In this document: positions 18,172 through 26,170 of the stretch, piece by piece
Layout: each line of letters begins with the position of its first letter
Position numbering within the stretch: the stretch's first letter is position 1
Origin: Ga0077527 sp964433345
GTDB lineage: Bacteria; Pseudomonadota; Gammaproteobacteria; Burkholderiales; SG8-41
DNA length: 64,000 nucleotides
Reading direction: 5' to 3'
Assembly: GCA_964433345.1 (NCBI GenBank)
Contig: CAYSQJ010000005.1
Coordinates: forward strand, 1 to 64,000
Notes under the pieces: generated by a model
What the model was told of the DNA's origin: nothing
Seen by the model: the letters and a program-made list of their open reading frames with translations, nothing else
The model's database searches: none
Translations under genes and position numbers: made by a program

Positions 18172-19419
18172 ATGCAAGCCAAGAACATCACCGTCATCGG
18201 CGCCGGCATTGTCGGCATTGCCACTGCAAGCTACCTGCGGCGCGACGGCCATGCCGTCACCGTCGTCGACCAGAGGCCTCCGGGCGAATACTGTTCGTTC
18301 GGCAACGCCGGCATCCTCAGCCCCGGATCCTGCGTGCCGATCGCGATGCCCGGCATCCTGTCCCAGGTGCCCGGCTATCTGCTTGATCCGCTGGGGCCGC
18401 TGGCGCTGCGCTGGTCTTACCTGCCGCAGGCTCTGCCCTGGCTGCTGAAGTTTGTCGCGGCGGCTGACGTCAAGCGTGTGGAGAAAATCGCCGACGGGCT
18501 GCGCGCGCTGCTGTCGCAGACTTTCGATGCCTATGCGCCGCTGGTGAAAAACGCCGGTGTCGAGGACCTGATCCACAAAAGTGGCTACATGGTGGTGTAT
18601 TCCACGCGCAAGGCTTACCAGTCCGATGCGCTGGGCTGGAAGCTGCGACGCGACCGCGGGGTGGTGATCGACGAACTGGATGCGGCCGAGGTCAAACGCC
18701 GCCTGCCCGAGCTGCAGGGTGAACACGAGGTCGGGCTGTTCCTGCATGACCACGGCTGGTGCGTCAATCCGGAGCGGCTGACCAAATCGCTGGCGGCACA
18801 GTTCGAGCGCGATGGCGGCCGCATCCTGCAGCGCAAAGTGCTGGGCATCGATGTCGGGCCCGACGGCCCGCGTGCGCTGCGCACCGATGCCGGCGACCTG
18901 CCGGTGGAGCATCTGGTGATCTGCGCCGGTGCGCATTCGAACGAATTCAGCGCGCAGCTCGGCGATGACGTACCGCTGGAGGCGGAGCGGGGTTACCACA
19001 TCACTTATTCCGATCCGCGTTTCGGATTGCCGATGCCGGTGATGGTGCCGGAACACAAGTGTTTCATCACGCCGATGGAAATGGGATTGCGCATTGCCGG
19101 GCAAAGCGAATTTGCAGGCGTCGATGCGGCGCCGAACTATGCGCGTGCCGACGTGCTGGGCCAGCTGATGCGGAAGATGTTTCCCGGCATCAGCGAGGTC
19201 GATGCGACGAAATGGATGGGTCGGCGGCCGTCGATGCCGGATTCGACGCCGGTGATCGGTCCGGCCAGCCGTTTCGGCAATGTGCACTATGCTTTTGGCC
19301 ACGGCCATGTCGGGCTGGTCGGCAGCGCGCCGACCGCGCGGCTGGTGGCGGACATGATTGCCGGCAGGCCGCCGCGTGTCGATCTCGCGCCTTACAGCCC
19401 CGGGCGTTTTTCCCGCTGA
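18172..19419 (+). CDS. D-amino acid dehydrogenase (DadA-type FAD oxidoreductase)
   Basis: FAD-dependent oxidative deaminase of D-amino acids, feeding electrons to the respiratory chain at the inner membrane face. It has 415 residues. The dinucleotide-binding motif VIGAGIVGIATASYL (residues 8-22) is followed by acidic VVDQR. The family block CSFGNAGILSPG is at about 41-52, and the C-terminal FAD contact is WMGRRPSMPDSTPVIGPA. TATAAT ends only about 10 nt before the ATG, so the mRNA leader would be very short. The chain lacks linked dadX (alanine racemase), so the exact amino-acid substrate is open. Confidence 0.88.
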   Translation: MQAKNITVIGAGIVGIATASYLRRDGHAVTVVDQRPPGEYCSFGNAGILSPGSCVPIAMPGILSQVPGYLLDPLGPLALRWSYLPQALPWLLKFVAAADVKRVEKIADGLRALLSQTFDAYAPLVKNAGVEDLIHKSGYMVVYSTRKAYQSDALGWKLRRDRGVVIDELDAAEVKRRLPELQGEHEVGLFLHDHGWCVNPERLTKSLAAQFERDGGRILQRKVLGIDVGPDGPRALRTDAGDLPVEHLVICAGAHSNEFSAQLGDDVPLEAERGYHITYSDPRFGLPMPVMVPEHKCFITPMEMGLRIAGQSEFAGVDAAPNYARADVLGQLMRKMFPGISEVDATKWMGRRPSMPDSTPVIGPASRFGNVHYAFGHGHVGLVGSAPTARLVADMIAGRPPRVDLAPYSPGRFSR

Positions 19420-19490
19420 ACTCCCGCTGAAACGGCGCGGCCCGTGCTGCAGCCTGGCGTAAAATAGCGCCTTTTTCCGACGGCAATCCC

Positions 19491-20894
19491 ATGGTCCGCA
19501 CCAGATTCGCGCCCAGTCCCACCGGTTACCTGCACATCGGCGGCGCGCGCACCGCGTTGTTCTGCTGGGCCTATGCAAAGCAGAAGGGCGGAACTTTCAT
19601 CCTGCGTGTCGAGGACACCGATCGCGAGCGTTCGACCGAGGCCTCGGTGCAGGCGATCCTCGACGGCATGAACTGGCTGGGCCTCGATTACGAGGGGCCG
19701 TATTTCCAGATGCAGCGGCTGGAGCGCTACCGCGCCGCCGTGGATACGCTGCTGGAGCAGGGGCATGCCTACCACTGTTACGCGACGCGCGAGGAAATCG
19801 ACGCGCTGCGCGAACAGCAGCGCGCGCGCGGCGAGAAGCCGCGCTACGACGGCCGCTGGCGGCCGGAGAGTGCGAAGCGCCTGGGGCTCAAGGCGCCGGC
19901 CGGCGCGCAGCCGGTGATCCGTTTCCGCACCCCCGACAGTGGCGAGGTGACCTTCAATGACCTGGTCAAGGGCCCGATCACCGTGGCCAATGCCGAGCTC
20001 GACGACCTGGTGATCATGCGCGCCGACGGCATCCCGACCTACAACTTCGGCGTGGTCATCGACGACATCGACATGAACATCACTCATGTCGTGCGCGGCG
20101 ACGACCATGTCAACAATACGCCGCGGCAGATCAACATCTACCGCGCGCTGGGCGCCAACCTGCCGCTGTTCGCTCACCTGCCGATGATCCTCGGCGCCGA
20201 CGGCGAGCGGCTGTCGAAACGCCATGGCGCGGTCAGTGTGATGCAATATCACGAGGACGGTTATCTGCCGGAGGCGCTGAACAACTACCTCGCGCGGCTC
20301 GGCTGGTCGCATGGCGATGACGAGAAATTCTCGATGGCGCAACTGGTCGAGTGGTTCGACCTTGCACATGTCAGCCGTTCGCCCGCGCGATTCGATCCCG
20401 AGAAACTGGCCTGGCTCAATCAGCAATACATGAAGGAAGCCGACGACGGCCGGCTCGCCGGACTGATGCTGCCCTTCCTCGAACGCGACGGCTGCGACAC
20501 CACCGGCGGTCCGGAGCCGCGGCGTGTTGTCGCCTTGCTGAAGGAGCGGGTCAGCACAGTCGAGGAGCTGGCCGATGCGGCGGTTTACTTTTACCGTGCG
20601 CTGGAGCCTTCCGCGGAACTGCGCGCACAACACTACGCAGCGGACGCGCGGCCGGCGCTGGAGGATCTCCACCGGCGGCTAGGCGCCATTGCATGGGAGC
20701 GCGCGGGCATCAGTGCAGCCATGAAGACGGTGGCGGCGGATCACGGACTGAAGTTTCCGAAGCTGGCAATGCCGCTGCGGGTGATGGTCACCGGCGAGCC
20801 GCAGACGCCTTCGGTGGACGCCACGCTGGAACTGATCGGACGTGATCAGGTGCTGGACCGCATGTCCAGAGAACTTGCCTTGTTTCCGGGCTGA
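19491..20894 (+). CDS. gltX: Glutamyl-tRNA synthetase
   Basis: Class I aminoacyl-tRNA synthetase charging tRNA-Glu. It has 467 residues, the standard bacterial size. The HIGH-type motif is in FAPSPTGYLHIGGAR (residues 6-20), the KMSKS-type motif is LSKRHG, and the anticodon-binding helical domain is C-terminal. TAAAAT about 25 nt upstream of the ATG may be a -10 box. A tRNA-Glu gene, its own substrate, lies about 155 nt downstream. Confidence 0.97.
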   Translation: MVRTRFAPSPTGYLHIGGARTALFCWAYAKQKGGTFILRVEDTDRERSTEASVQAILDGMNWLGLDYEGPYFQMQRLERYRAAVDTLLEQGHAYHCYATREEIDALREQQRARGEKPRYDGRWRPESAKRLGLKAPAGAQPVIRFRTPDSGEVTFNDLVKGPITVANAELDDLVIMRADGIPTYNFGVVIDDIDMNITHVVRGDDHVNNTPRQINIYRALGANLPLFAHLPMILGADGERLSKRHGAVSVMQYHEDGYLPEALNNYLARLGWSHGDDEKFSMAQLVEWFDLAHVSRSPARFDPEKLAWLNQQYMKEADDGRLAGLMLPFLERDGCDTTGGPEPRRVVALLKERVSTVEELADAAVYFYRALEPSAELRAQHYAADARPALEDLHRRLGAIAWERAGISAAMKTVAADHGLKFPKLAMPLRVMVTGEPQTPSVDATLELIGRDQVLDRMSRELALFPG

Positions 20895-20902
20895 TTTTCC
20901 GG

Positions 20903-20931
20903 TTTACAGCCCCCAAACGCGTCGGTATAAT
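20903..20931 (+). promoter_or_regulatory. Sigma-70-type promoter for tRNA-Ala/tRNA-Glu
   Basis: -35 TTTACA (20903-20908), a 17-bp spacer, and -10 TATAAT (20926-20931). The predicted start falls a few bases before the tRNA-Ala 5' end at 20945. This is the closest match to consensus in the window. Confidence 0.75.
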
Positions 20932-20944
20932 TCGCCGCTCTCGT

Positions 20945-21020
<76 letters not shown>

Positions 21021-21049
21021 GCAGAACACCTCGCTGCAAACAAGACGTA

Positions 21050-21125
21050 GTCCCTATCGTCTAGAGGCCTAGGACATCGCCCTTTCACGGCGGTAACCGG
21101 GGTTCGAATCCCCGTGGGGACGCCA
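21050..21125 (+). tRNA. tRNA-Glu (anticodon TTC)
   Basis: 76-nt cloverleaf beginning GTCCCTATCGTCTAGAGGCC. The anticodon loop contains TTC within CGCCCTTTCACGGCG. The T-arm is CCGGG-GTTCGAATC-CCCG type, the acceptor pairs with TGGGGAC, the discriminator is G, and CCA is encoded. It is 29 nt after tRNA-Ala and shares its promoter. Confidence 0.96.
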
Positions 21126-21132
21126 GTAGTTG

Positions 21133-21158
21133 AAAAAGCCGCCGCAAGGCGGCTTTTT
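21133..21158 (+). terminator. Rho-independent terminator after tRNA-Glu
   Basis: AAAAAGCCGCC and GGCGGCTTTTT pair around a GCAA loop, followed by CTTTTTC. It ends the tRNA-Ala/tRNA-Glu unit. Confidence 0.9.
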
Positions 21159-21303
21159 CTTTTTCAGTCCGGTTCTTTCGCGGGTGATGGCCGTTCATGG
21201 AACGCAGCACCCGCTGCATTGCGACCCTGAGGTGCATGCGCTAGAGTCGCTGCTTGCCGCGTGCAACGCGCGTTGTGTCCATCGAAAGCGGGAGTTACAC
21301 ATC

Positions 21304-21843
21304 ATGAGTCAGAAAATCCGACTGGTTGTTCCGGAGGCACCGTCACCGCAGGCCGTGGCCGCCACCGAAACCCGAACTGTGGCCAAGGGCGGCATCCGCC
21401 TCGGCGTGCTCGACAACAGCAAGGGCAACGCCGATCACCTGTTGAAATTCATCGTCGACGGCGTCAAGTCGTTGCTGCCGGTCGCCTCGGTGGTCTCCCT
21501 GCGCAAGGACAGTGTCAGCCTGCCGGCGCCCGGTGAAATTCTCGACCGGCTTGCCGCCGAATCGGATTACGTCATCACCGCAATGGCCGATTGAGGGTCG
21601 TGCACGTCGTGGAGTGTCCACGACATGGCGAACCTCCGCAAACGCGGCCTGACGACCGCGGTAATCTGTTCCGATCCTTTCCTCAAGCTGGGACAGGCAC
21701 AGGCCCGCGTGTTCGGTGTACCTGACCTGCCGCTGCTGGTGATCCAGCATCCGCTGGGCGGCCAGTCGATCGAGGGTGTCAAGGCGCGCGCCGATCAGGC
21801 GGTGCCGCAATTCGTGAAACTGCTGAAGGAGAAATCGCAATGA
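21304..21843 (+). CDS. UGSC-family selenoprotein (in-frame UGA read as selenocysteine)
   Basis: From ATG 21304 (GGGAG 9 nt upstream) the frame runs 96 codons to UGA at 21592-21594. It then continues open in the same frame to the UGA at 21841-21843, giving 179 residues with selenocysteine at 97. The local sequence is AMAD-U-GSCTSWSVHD, a UxxC redox-type motif (U97, C100). The residues after the UGA (LRKRGLTTAVIC, then LPLLVIQHPLGGQ) continue one conserved-looking domain, not non-coding DNA. A hairpin with features of a bacterial SECIS follows the UGA. The family is known from sequence surveys (UGSC proteins, with Cys replacing Sec in some members); its reaction is not known to me. Automatic calling would give a 96-residue protein plus a separate 72-residue one from ATG 21625. 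Its stop overlaps the next start (ATGA). Confidence 0.85.
21606..21624 (+). promoter_or_regulatory. Bacterial SECIS-like hairpin
   Basis: GTCGTGGA (21606-21613) and TCCACGAC (21617-21624) form a perfect 8-bp stem with loop GTG. The first loop base is G and lies 20 nt after the last base of the UGA, within the spacing described for bacterial SECIS elements (about 16-37 nt, with a G among the first two loop bases). It would recruit SelB carrying Sec-tRNA. Confidence 0.75.
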
Positions 21844-22952
21844 GCGCGCTCGCGCAACTGCTGCAGGCGCCGGGCGCCAGCATCGAAGCCGACGGCGATC
21901 TCGATGCGGTCAACACGCTGGTCATGGAGAAGGGCTGGGGCGACGGCCTGCCGGTGGTGCCGCCGACCGAGGCCCGCGTCGCGGCGATGCTCGAATATTG
22001 CGACCGGCCCTGGGGCCAGCCGGTGGCAAAAATTCCGCCGCGCTGGGGAGAGGCGACGCCACTGCGGCTGGCCGCCAACGCAGTGATGGCCGGCTGCGAA
22101 CCGCGCCATTTTCCGCTCTACCTGCTGGCGATCGAGGCGATGTGCGAGGAGCCGCTGAACCTCTACGGTGTCCAGGCGACGACGCATCTTTGCGCGCCGC
22201 TGGTGATCGTCAACGGGCCGGTGGCGAAGGAACTCGGCATCAACTCCGGGCACAACGCTTTCGGCCCCGGCAACAGGGCAAATGCGACGATCGGCCGTGC
22301 GATCCGGCTGGCGCTGCTCAACATCGGCGGTGCGATCCCAGCGCTGGGCGACATGTCGACCTTTGGTTCGCCTGCCAAATACAGCTACCTGGTCGCCGAG
22401 AACGAGGACGAGAACCCCTGGGATCCGCTGCACGTGGAGCGCGGCCTGCCGCGGGAGGCGAGCGCGGTGACGGTGATCGGTGCCGAGTGCCCGCACAACG
22501 TCAATGACCACGAAAGCCTCGATGGCGAAGGCTTGCTGACGACGATCGCCGGCACCATGGCTGTTTCCGGCTCCAACGACATCTACTACAAGGCGCAGCC
22601 GCTGGTGATCATGGGCCCCGAGCATGCGCGGACGATTGCGGCCTCGTATTCGAAGCAGGAGGCCAAGCGGTTCCTGCAGCAGCATGCGACGCTGCCGGTG
22701 GCCAAGCTGTCGCGCGACAACATCGAGCGCCGGGTGAAGATCACCTGGAAGGAGCGCCTGCCGGATCCGAAGCCTGACGACGTGCTCTACGCGGTGCAGC
22801 GGCCGGAGGACCTGCTGATCGCGGTGATCGGCGGCGCAGGCAAGCATTCGGCTTTCGTACCGACTTTCGGCGCGACCCTGCCCGTGACCCGCGCGTTGAA
22901 GACGAAAGATGGCCGGCTGGCGAAGTCGGTGGAGGATTTCCGGCAGCGCTGA
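21840..22952 (+). CDS. Conserved hypothetical protein coupled to the UGSC selenoprotein
   Basis: 370 residues with no signal peptide or membrane helix visible, so probably cytoplasmic. I do not recognise a characterised family. Notable segments are LVMEKGWGDGLPVVPPTEARV near the N-terminus, NSGHNAFGPGNRANATIGRA, and VIGAECPHNVNDHES. Several Cys and His residues (CDRPWG, AGCEPRHF, TTHLCAPL, ECPHN) could bind metal or take part in thiol chemistry, but that is a guess. The ATG overlaps the selenoprotein stop (ATGA), indicating translational coupling and a likely physical or pathway partnership. The C-terminus is Lys/Arg-rich. Confidence 0.8.
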   Translation: MSALAQLLQAPGASIEADGDLDAVNTLVMEKGWGDGLPVVPPTEARVAAMLEYCDRPWGQPVAKIPPRWGEATPLRLAANAVMAGCEPRHFPLYLLAIEAMCEEPLNLYGVQATTHLCAPLVIVNGPVAKELGINSGHNAFGPGNRANATIGRAIRLALLNIGGAIPALGDMSTFGSPAKYSYLVAENEDENPWDPLHVERGLPREASAVTVIGAECPHNVNDHESLDGEGLLTTIAGTMAVSGSNDIYYKAQPLVIMGPEHARTIAASYSKQEAKRFLQQHATLPVAKLSRDNIERRVKITWKERLPDPKPDDVLYAVQRPEDLLIAVIGGAGKHSAFVPTFGATLPVTRALKTKDGRLAKSVEDFRQR

Positions 22953-23277
22953 TCGCAGGCTGCTTGCGGCGGCATTCCTGCGGTGATAGCCGGGAAGGTT
23001 TGATCGAGGTTCACTCCAGCTTTGGCGCGGCGCTTCTCCGGTGCCGTGCTGGAGCGGGAAGCGGTTGCCGTGGCTGTGCGTGCAGTGCCAAAAATGCAAC
23101 ACGCGGCAGCCAGCCGAAGATATTTAAATATTGTTTGAAAACAATAGCTTATATATAACCCCTGTCCGTTTGGCTGCGCCCGCAGTGGCCCCTGCAGCTT
23201 GGCGCCTTGACTTTGCCGGGGGTACGGCGGTTTCATGGATGTCCTGCGGCATTCCCGCCCGATCGGGCCCTTTCCAT
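22953..23277. other. 325-nt intergenic region
   Basis: No supported gene. It contains an AT-rich tract (23118-23158) holding one copy of the recurrent AT-rich element, which could also carry the promoter of the following gene. The rest is GC-rich without clear hairpins. Confidence 0.5.
23132..23155 (-). repeat. AT-rich element, copy 4
   Basis: The minus strand reads TATAAGCTATTGTTTTCAAA. It lies about 120 nt upstream of the exported hypothetical gene. Confidence 0.5.
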
Positions 23278-23874
23278 ATGTCAGTCATGCAGCGCGTCAG
23301 GCGAGGTGTCTGTGTCACTCTGCTGTTCGGAGCGGTGGCCTTGCCTGCGCATGCGGCCGAGCCGCTGACCCTGTTCCTGCTGAAGATGCTGCGCGACCAG
23401 ATCGCGACTTCGGTCATCGAGTCTGCCGTGAATTCGGCTTCACAGCCGGCAGCAAGCGCCCCGATGGTCGCGCCGGCCTTGGTCGGAGTGCACGGTGTTG
23501 ATGAAGCGCAGCTTCGCGGACTGATCGACAGCGGCTTCGTTCATCTGTCGTCGTCGCAGAGGGACGAGGTCTATGCCAGCCTGACCCGCATGCTGGCCGA
23601 TCCCAAAAACGCCCTCGCGCGTCCGCTGATCATCGAACAGCTCGCGCAAAGAGCCTCAGCCGTGCGCAGCGCGCATGAGCAGCTTGCGCTGCTCAGCAAC
23701 GCGCAGAAACGCGCCATTGTCGCCGACGCGCGCGCCGAGTACGAGCGCCTGCAACCGGAAGAGCGCGATCAGCTGCTTCAGCTGCTGCGGTCCGGAGTGG
23801 CGCCGATCCCGCGCGACCTCAACGACCAGATGCTGGCGGCGTTCATGGCGCCCGAACTGCCGCAGGGCAGGTGA
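23278..23874 (+). CDS. Exported hypothetical protein
   Basis: Unrecognised protein of 198 residues. ATG 23278 is chosen because it begins a typical Sec signal peptide: a basic n-region QRVRRG, a hydrophobic core, and cleavage after PAHA (about residue 25). The mature protein is mostly predicted helical, with many Gln/Glu/Arg residues (SSSQRDEVYASLTRML, ARAEYERLQPEERDQLLQLL) and a short Ala/Pro linker near 50-60. It is therefore likely periplasmic. There is no strong Shine-Dalgarno sequence. The downstream gene is convergent. Confidence 0.65.
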   Translation: MSVMQRVRRGVCVTLLFGAVALPAHAAEPLTLFLLKMLRDQIATSVIESAVNSASQPAASAPMVAPALVGVHGVDEAQLRGLIDSGFVHLSSSQRDEVYASLTRMLADPKNALARPLIIEQLAQRASAVRSAHEQLALLSNAQKRAIVADARAEYERLQPEERDQLLQLLRSGVAPIPRDLNDQMLAAFMAPELPQGR

Positions 23875-23892
23875 CGGGGCGACGGGCCAGTA

Positions 23893-24435
23893 TCAGCTTG
23901 CGGAGCCGCCGGCGGCCTTGAGGGCCGGTTGATTTCCTCGCTGATTACGACCGTCCGCACGCGCGATATCCCCGGACAGCTCGCCACCTTCATCAATCTT
24001 GATCTTGCCGTAGCGGATTTTTCCCGACACGCGACCGCTGGAATGGATGATCAGCTGATCGCGCGCCGTGAGTTCGCCGGAGAAGCAGCCGTGGATTTCA
24101 GCGATGTCGATGCTGACGGTGCCGTTGAACACGCCGTTTTCGGCGATCTGCACCACGCGGCTGTCCATCGAGGCTTCGACAGTGCCTTCAACGACCAGCG
24201 TGTCGCAGTCGGTGATCTCGACGCCCTTGAGCTTGATGTCGGGCCCGACGATCAGCTTGCTGCCGCTGCCGGATTTGCCGCGTTCCGCTGCAGATGCGGA
24301 CTCGGGGCGCGCAGCGCTTGCCGCAACAGGTCCCCGGACCGGCGTATCCGTGGCACCCAGGGCGGGGGTTACGTTGACATTGCTGCGCGGCGCTGTGTCC
24401 TCGCGTTTTTTGAAAAATGCGTCTCGATTGAGCAT
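23893..24435 (-). CDS. Bactofilin family protein
   Basis: Bactofilins polymerise without nucleotide into filaments that localise cell-wall and morphogenesis enzymes. ATG 24435, preceded by CGGAGG, is preferred over an upstream ATG at 24486; this gives 180 residues. A disordered Ala/Ser/Pro N-terminal stretch (about 15-65) precedes the beta-helical core (about 65-160). The core has the repeating hydrophobic pattern typical of DUF583: LIVGPDIKLKGVEI, LVVEGTVEASM, VQIAENGVFNGTV, AEIHGCFSGEL, LIIHSSGRVSGKIRYGKIKI. No LysM or peptidase gene is adjacent. The C-terminal tail is polar. Confidence 0.9.
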   Translation of the reverse strand: MLNRDAFFKKREDTAPRSNVNVTPALGATDTPVRGPVAASAARPESASAAERGKSGSGSKLIVGPDIKLKGVEITDCDTLVVEGTVEASMDSRVVQIAENGVFNGTVSIDIAEIHGCFSGELTARDQLIIHSSGRVSGKIRYGKIKIDEGGELSGDIARADGRNQRGNQPALKAAGGSAS

Positions 24436-24537
24436 GGAGCCTCCGGTGTTGATGCGGCCATGAAGGCCGCGTGATGTAAACGACATCGCGGTTGCGACAG
24501 CGTGCTTCCTAGCAACATCGGGGCCAGGTAATAATGT

Positions 24538-24560
24538 TGTTTATAATCAATAACTTGTAA
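24538..24560 (-). repeat. AT-rich element, copy 5
   Basis: The minus strand reads TTACAAGTTATTGATTATAA. It is about 100 nt upstream of the bactofilin start on the same strand, so it could include promoter elements. A degenerate further match (TGTTTTTAAATG) occurs near 24643-24655. Confidence 0.55.
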
Positions 24561-24699
24561 AATTAACTGGATCAAACGCCTGAAATGGCAGCGCAGCCGC
24601 GTCGCCGGTGAGAGACGCAAGGCTGGTGATCTCGTGCAACTTCATGTTTTTAAATGTTAATCGGGGTCGCTCGCGGGCGACGCGTGAACGACGACCACA

Positions 24700-24728
24700 A
24701 AAAAACGCGGCGGGCTAGGCCCGCCGCG
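24700..24728 (-). terminator. Terminator of the 66-residue protein gene
   Basis: A perfect 10-bp stem, CGCGGCGGGC (24706-24715) with GCCCGCCGCG (24719-24728), loop TAG. On the minus strand it is followed by a run of seven T. Confidence 0.85.
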
Positions 24729-24733
24729 TCTGC

Positions 24734-24754
24734 CGGCGCCCCTGTCGGGCGCCG
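24734..24754 (-). other. Hairpin in the 3' region of the 66-residue gene
   Basis: Perfect 8-bp stem CGGCGCCC/GGGCGCCG with a 5-nt loop, no T-run. It is the second of three hairpins between the stop codon and the terminator. Confidence 0.6.
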
Positions 24755-24797
24755 TATCAACCGGGTGGAGGAGGAGGGATCCCCCGGCTGGGTGCTG

Positions 24798-24818
24798 GAT
24801 ACGCCGTGCCGGCGTATC
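24798..24818 (-). other. Hairpin overlapping the stop codon of the 66-residue gene
   Basis: Perfect 9-bp stem GATACGCCG/CGGCGTATC with loop TGC, ending within the UGA stop (24819-24817). It may stabilise the mRNA or be translated through. Confidence 0.6.
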
Positions 24819-25017
24819 AGTGTTTGATGCTGGGTTTCATGAACAGGAAGGCACCGACCTGTTCGATCTTGCGCGTGATCCACAGAATGGTGTCGACAAT
24901 GGTGTCGGCATCACGCATCGCGTTAATCGCGGCCTGGCGCTCGGAGGCGCTCATTTGAACGGTGTTGATCCTGTCCATAATGACTGAGCCAAATTTGCTT
25001 TCGATATTGCTGTTCAT
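24817..25017 (-). CDS. Small hypothetical protein
   Basis: 66 residues starting at ATG 25017, with AGGTCAGGG 8-16 nt upstream. It is largely amphipathic helical (MDRINTVQMSASERQAAINAMRDADTIVD read in parts), with a hydrophobic stretch ILWITRKIEQVGAFLFM near the end and a basic C-terminus. I recognise no family. The clear ribosome site, the stable hairpins and terminator behind it and the divergent regulator gene suggest it is real and well expressed. An ATG at 25155 would give an N-terminal extension that looks non-coding. Confidence 0.6.
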   Translation of the reverse strand: MNSNIESKFGSVIMDRINTVQMSASERQAAINAMRDADTIVDTILWITRKIEQVGAFLFMKPSIKH

Positions 25018-25189
25018 CGTATTTACCCTGACCTTTCCAGTAGTTCGCCGTCCCGGCGTTGAAGTCTCACTGCCATTCAAGTCAATGAGTTCGGACTGAA
25101 GTATAGACTGCCGGAGGCTCCGGATGTTGCATTGCAACACCTGATATATTGTCAAGGATCGATTAAGTTATGCTAAGCTGACTGCCATC

Positions 25190-26170
25190 ATGTCGCAACG
25201 CTTGCCCCCGCTCAACGCATTGAAGGCCTTCGAGGCGGCTGCGCGCCATTTAAGCGTCAAAAAGGCTGCGGTCGAGCTCAACGTGACGCCGGCCGCGGTC
25301 AGCCACCAGATCCGCACGCTGGAGGAATATCTCAACGTCCAGCTGTTTCATCGTTACAACCGTGCCCTTGAATTGACGGATGCCGCCCGCGCCTGCCTGC
25401 CCAAGTTGCGCGAGGGTTTTGATTGCCTGGCGCAGGCGGTGGACCGGCTGCGTACGCATACCAGCGGCGGCATGCTGACCGTCAGTGCGGCGCCATCGTT
25501 CGCCGCACGCTGGCTGATGCCGCGGCTGCACCGTTTCATCGCCGCCCACCACGAGATCGATGTCCGGGTGTCGGCGCGCATGCGCCGGGTCAGCGTCGAC
25601 GGCAAGGCCGATGTTGCCGAGCGTGCCACGATCGAAACCTGGCTGGATGATTCGGACGTGGCCATACTCTACGGCCATGGTCACTATCCCGACCTCGATG
25701 TGCACAAGCTGCTGCCGCTGACGGTGACGCCGATCTGCAGCCCGCAGGCGCTGACCGGCGAGCATCCGCTGCGCACGCCGGAGGACCTGAAGCACTATAT
25801 GCTGCTGCACGACGATACCGGGGAGATGTACGACGGCGAGTCGTTCTGGGATGTCTGGCTCAAGGCGGCAGGAGTCAAGGGCGTGGATGCCAAGCGCGGC
25901 GCACGTTTCAGCCACGCCGTGCTCGCATTCGAGGCGGCGATGGATGCGGTGGGCGTGGTGGCTTCGATGCCGGCGCTGGCGGCCGAGGATCTGGCTGCCG
26001 GCCGCCTGGTGATGCCCTTCGAGCTGAAGGTTCCCCTGCAGTCCGCGTACTACCTGGTCTGCGAGCCGCATGCCAAGACCCGGCCCTCGGTTGCCGCTTT
26101 CCGCGACTGGCTGATTGCCGAGGCGGCCAAGGATGCCGCGGCCACGACGCCGCCGGGCGGCGCGGGCTAA
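25190..26170 (+). CDS. LysR-family transcriptional regulator, GcvA-like
   Basis: DNA-binding regulator of 326 residues. The start MSQRLPPLNALKAFEAAARHLSVKKAAVELNVTPAAVSHQIRTLEE (in parts) is the GcvA-subgroup helix-turn-helix. LNVQLFHRYNRALELTD follows, and an effector domain runs from about residue 95 (LTVSAAPSFAARWLMPRL). The target is unknown; no glycine-cleavage genes are nearby. It is convergent with the MFS gene, and the two stop codons share bases at 26167-26170. It is divergent from the 66-residue gene. Confidence 0.92.
   Translation: MSQRLPPLNALKAFEAAARHLSVKKAAVELNVTPAAVSHQIRTLEEYLNVQLFHRYNRALELTDAARACLPKLREGFDCLAQAVDRLRTHTSGGMLTVSAAPSFAARWLMPRLHRFIAAHHEIDVRVSARMRRVSVDGKADVAERATIETWLDDSDVAILYGHGHYPDLDVHKLLPLTVTPICSPQALTGEHPLRTPEDLKHYMLLHDDTGEMYDGESFWDVWLKAAGVKGVDAKRGARFSHAVLAFEAAMDAVGVVASMPALAAEDLAAGRLVMPFELKVPLQSAYYLVCEPHAKTRPSVAAFRDWLIAEAAKDAAATTPPGGAG

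Noticed and set aside
19392..20672. 426-codon minus-strand frame over gltX, and a similar 493-codon frame at 18097-19578
   Set aside because: Both mirror well-identified plus-strand genes (gltX and the D-amino-acid dehydrogenase).
21625..21843. A separate 72-residue gene starting at ATG 21625
   Set aside because: It is in frame with the upstream gene across a single UGA, lacks its own ribosome site (the SECIS-like stem ends one base before it), and its residues continue the UGSC domain.
25149..25174. Promoter TTGTCA ... TATGCT for the LysR gene
   Set aside because: The spacer is only 14 bp.
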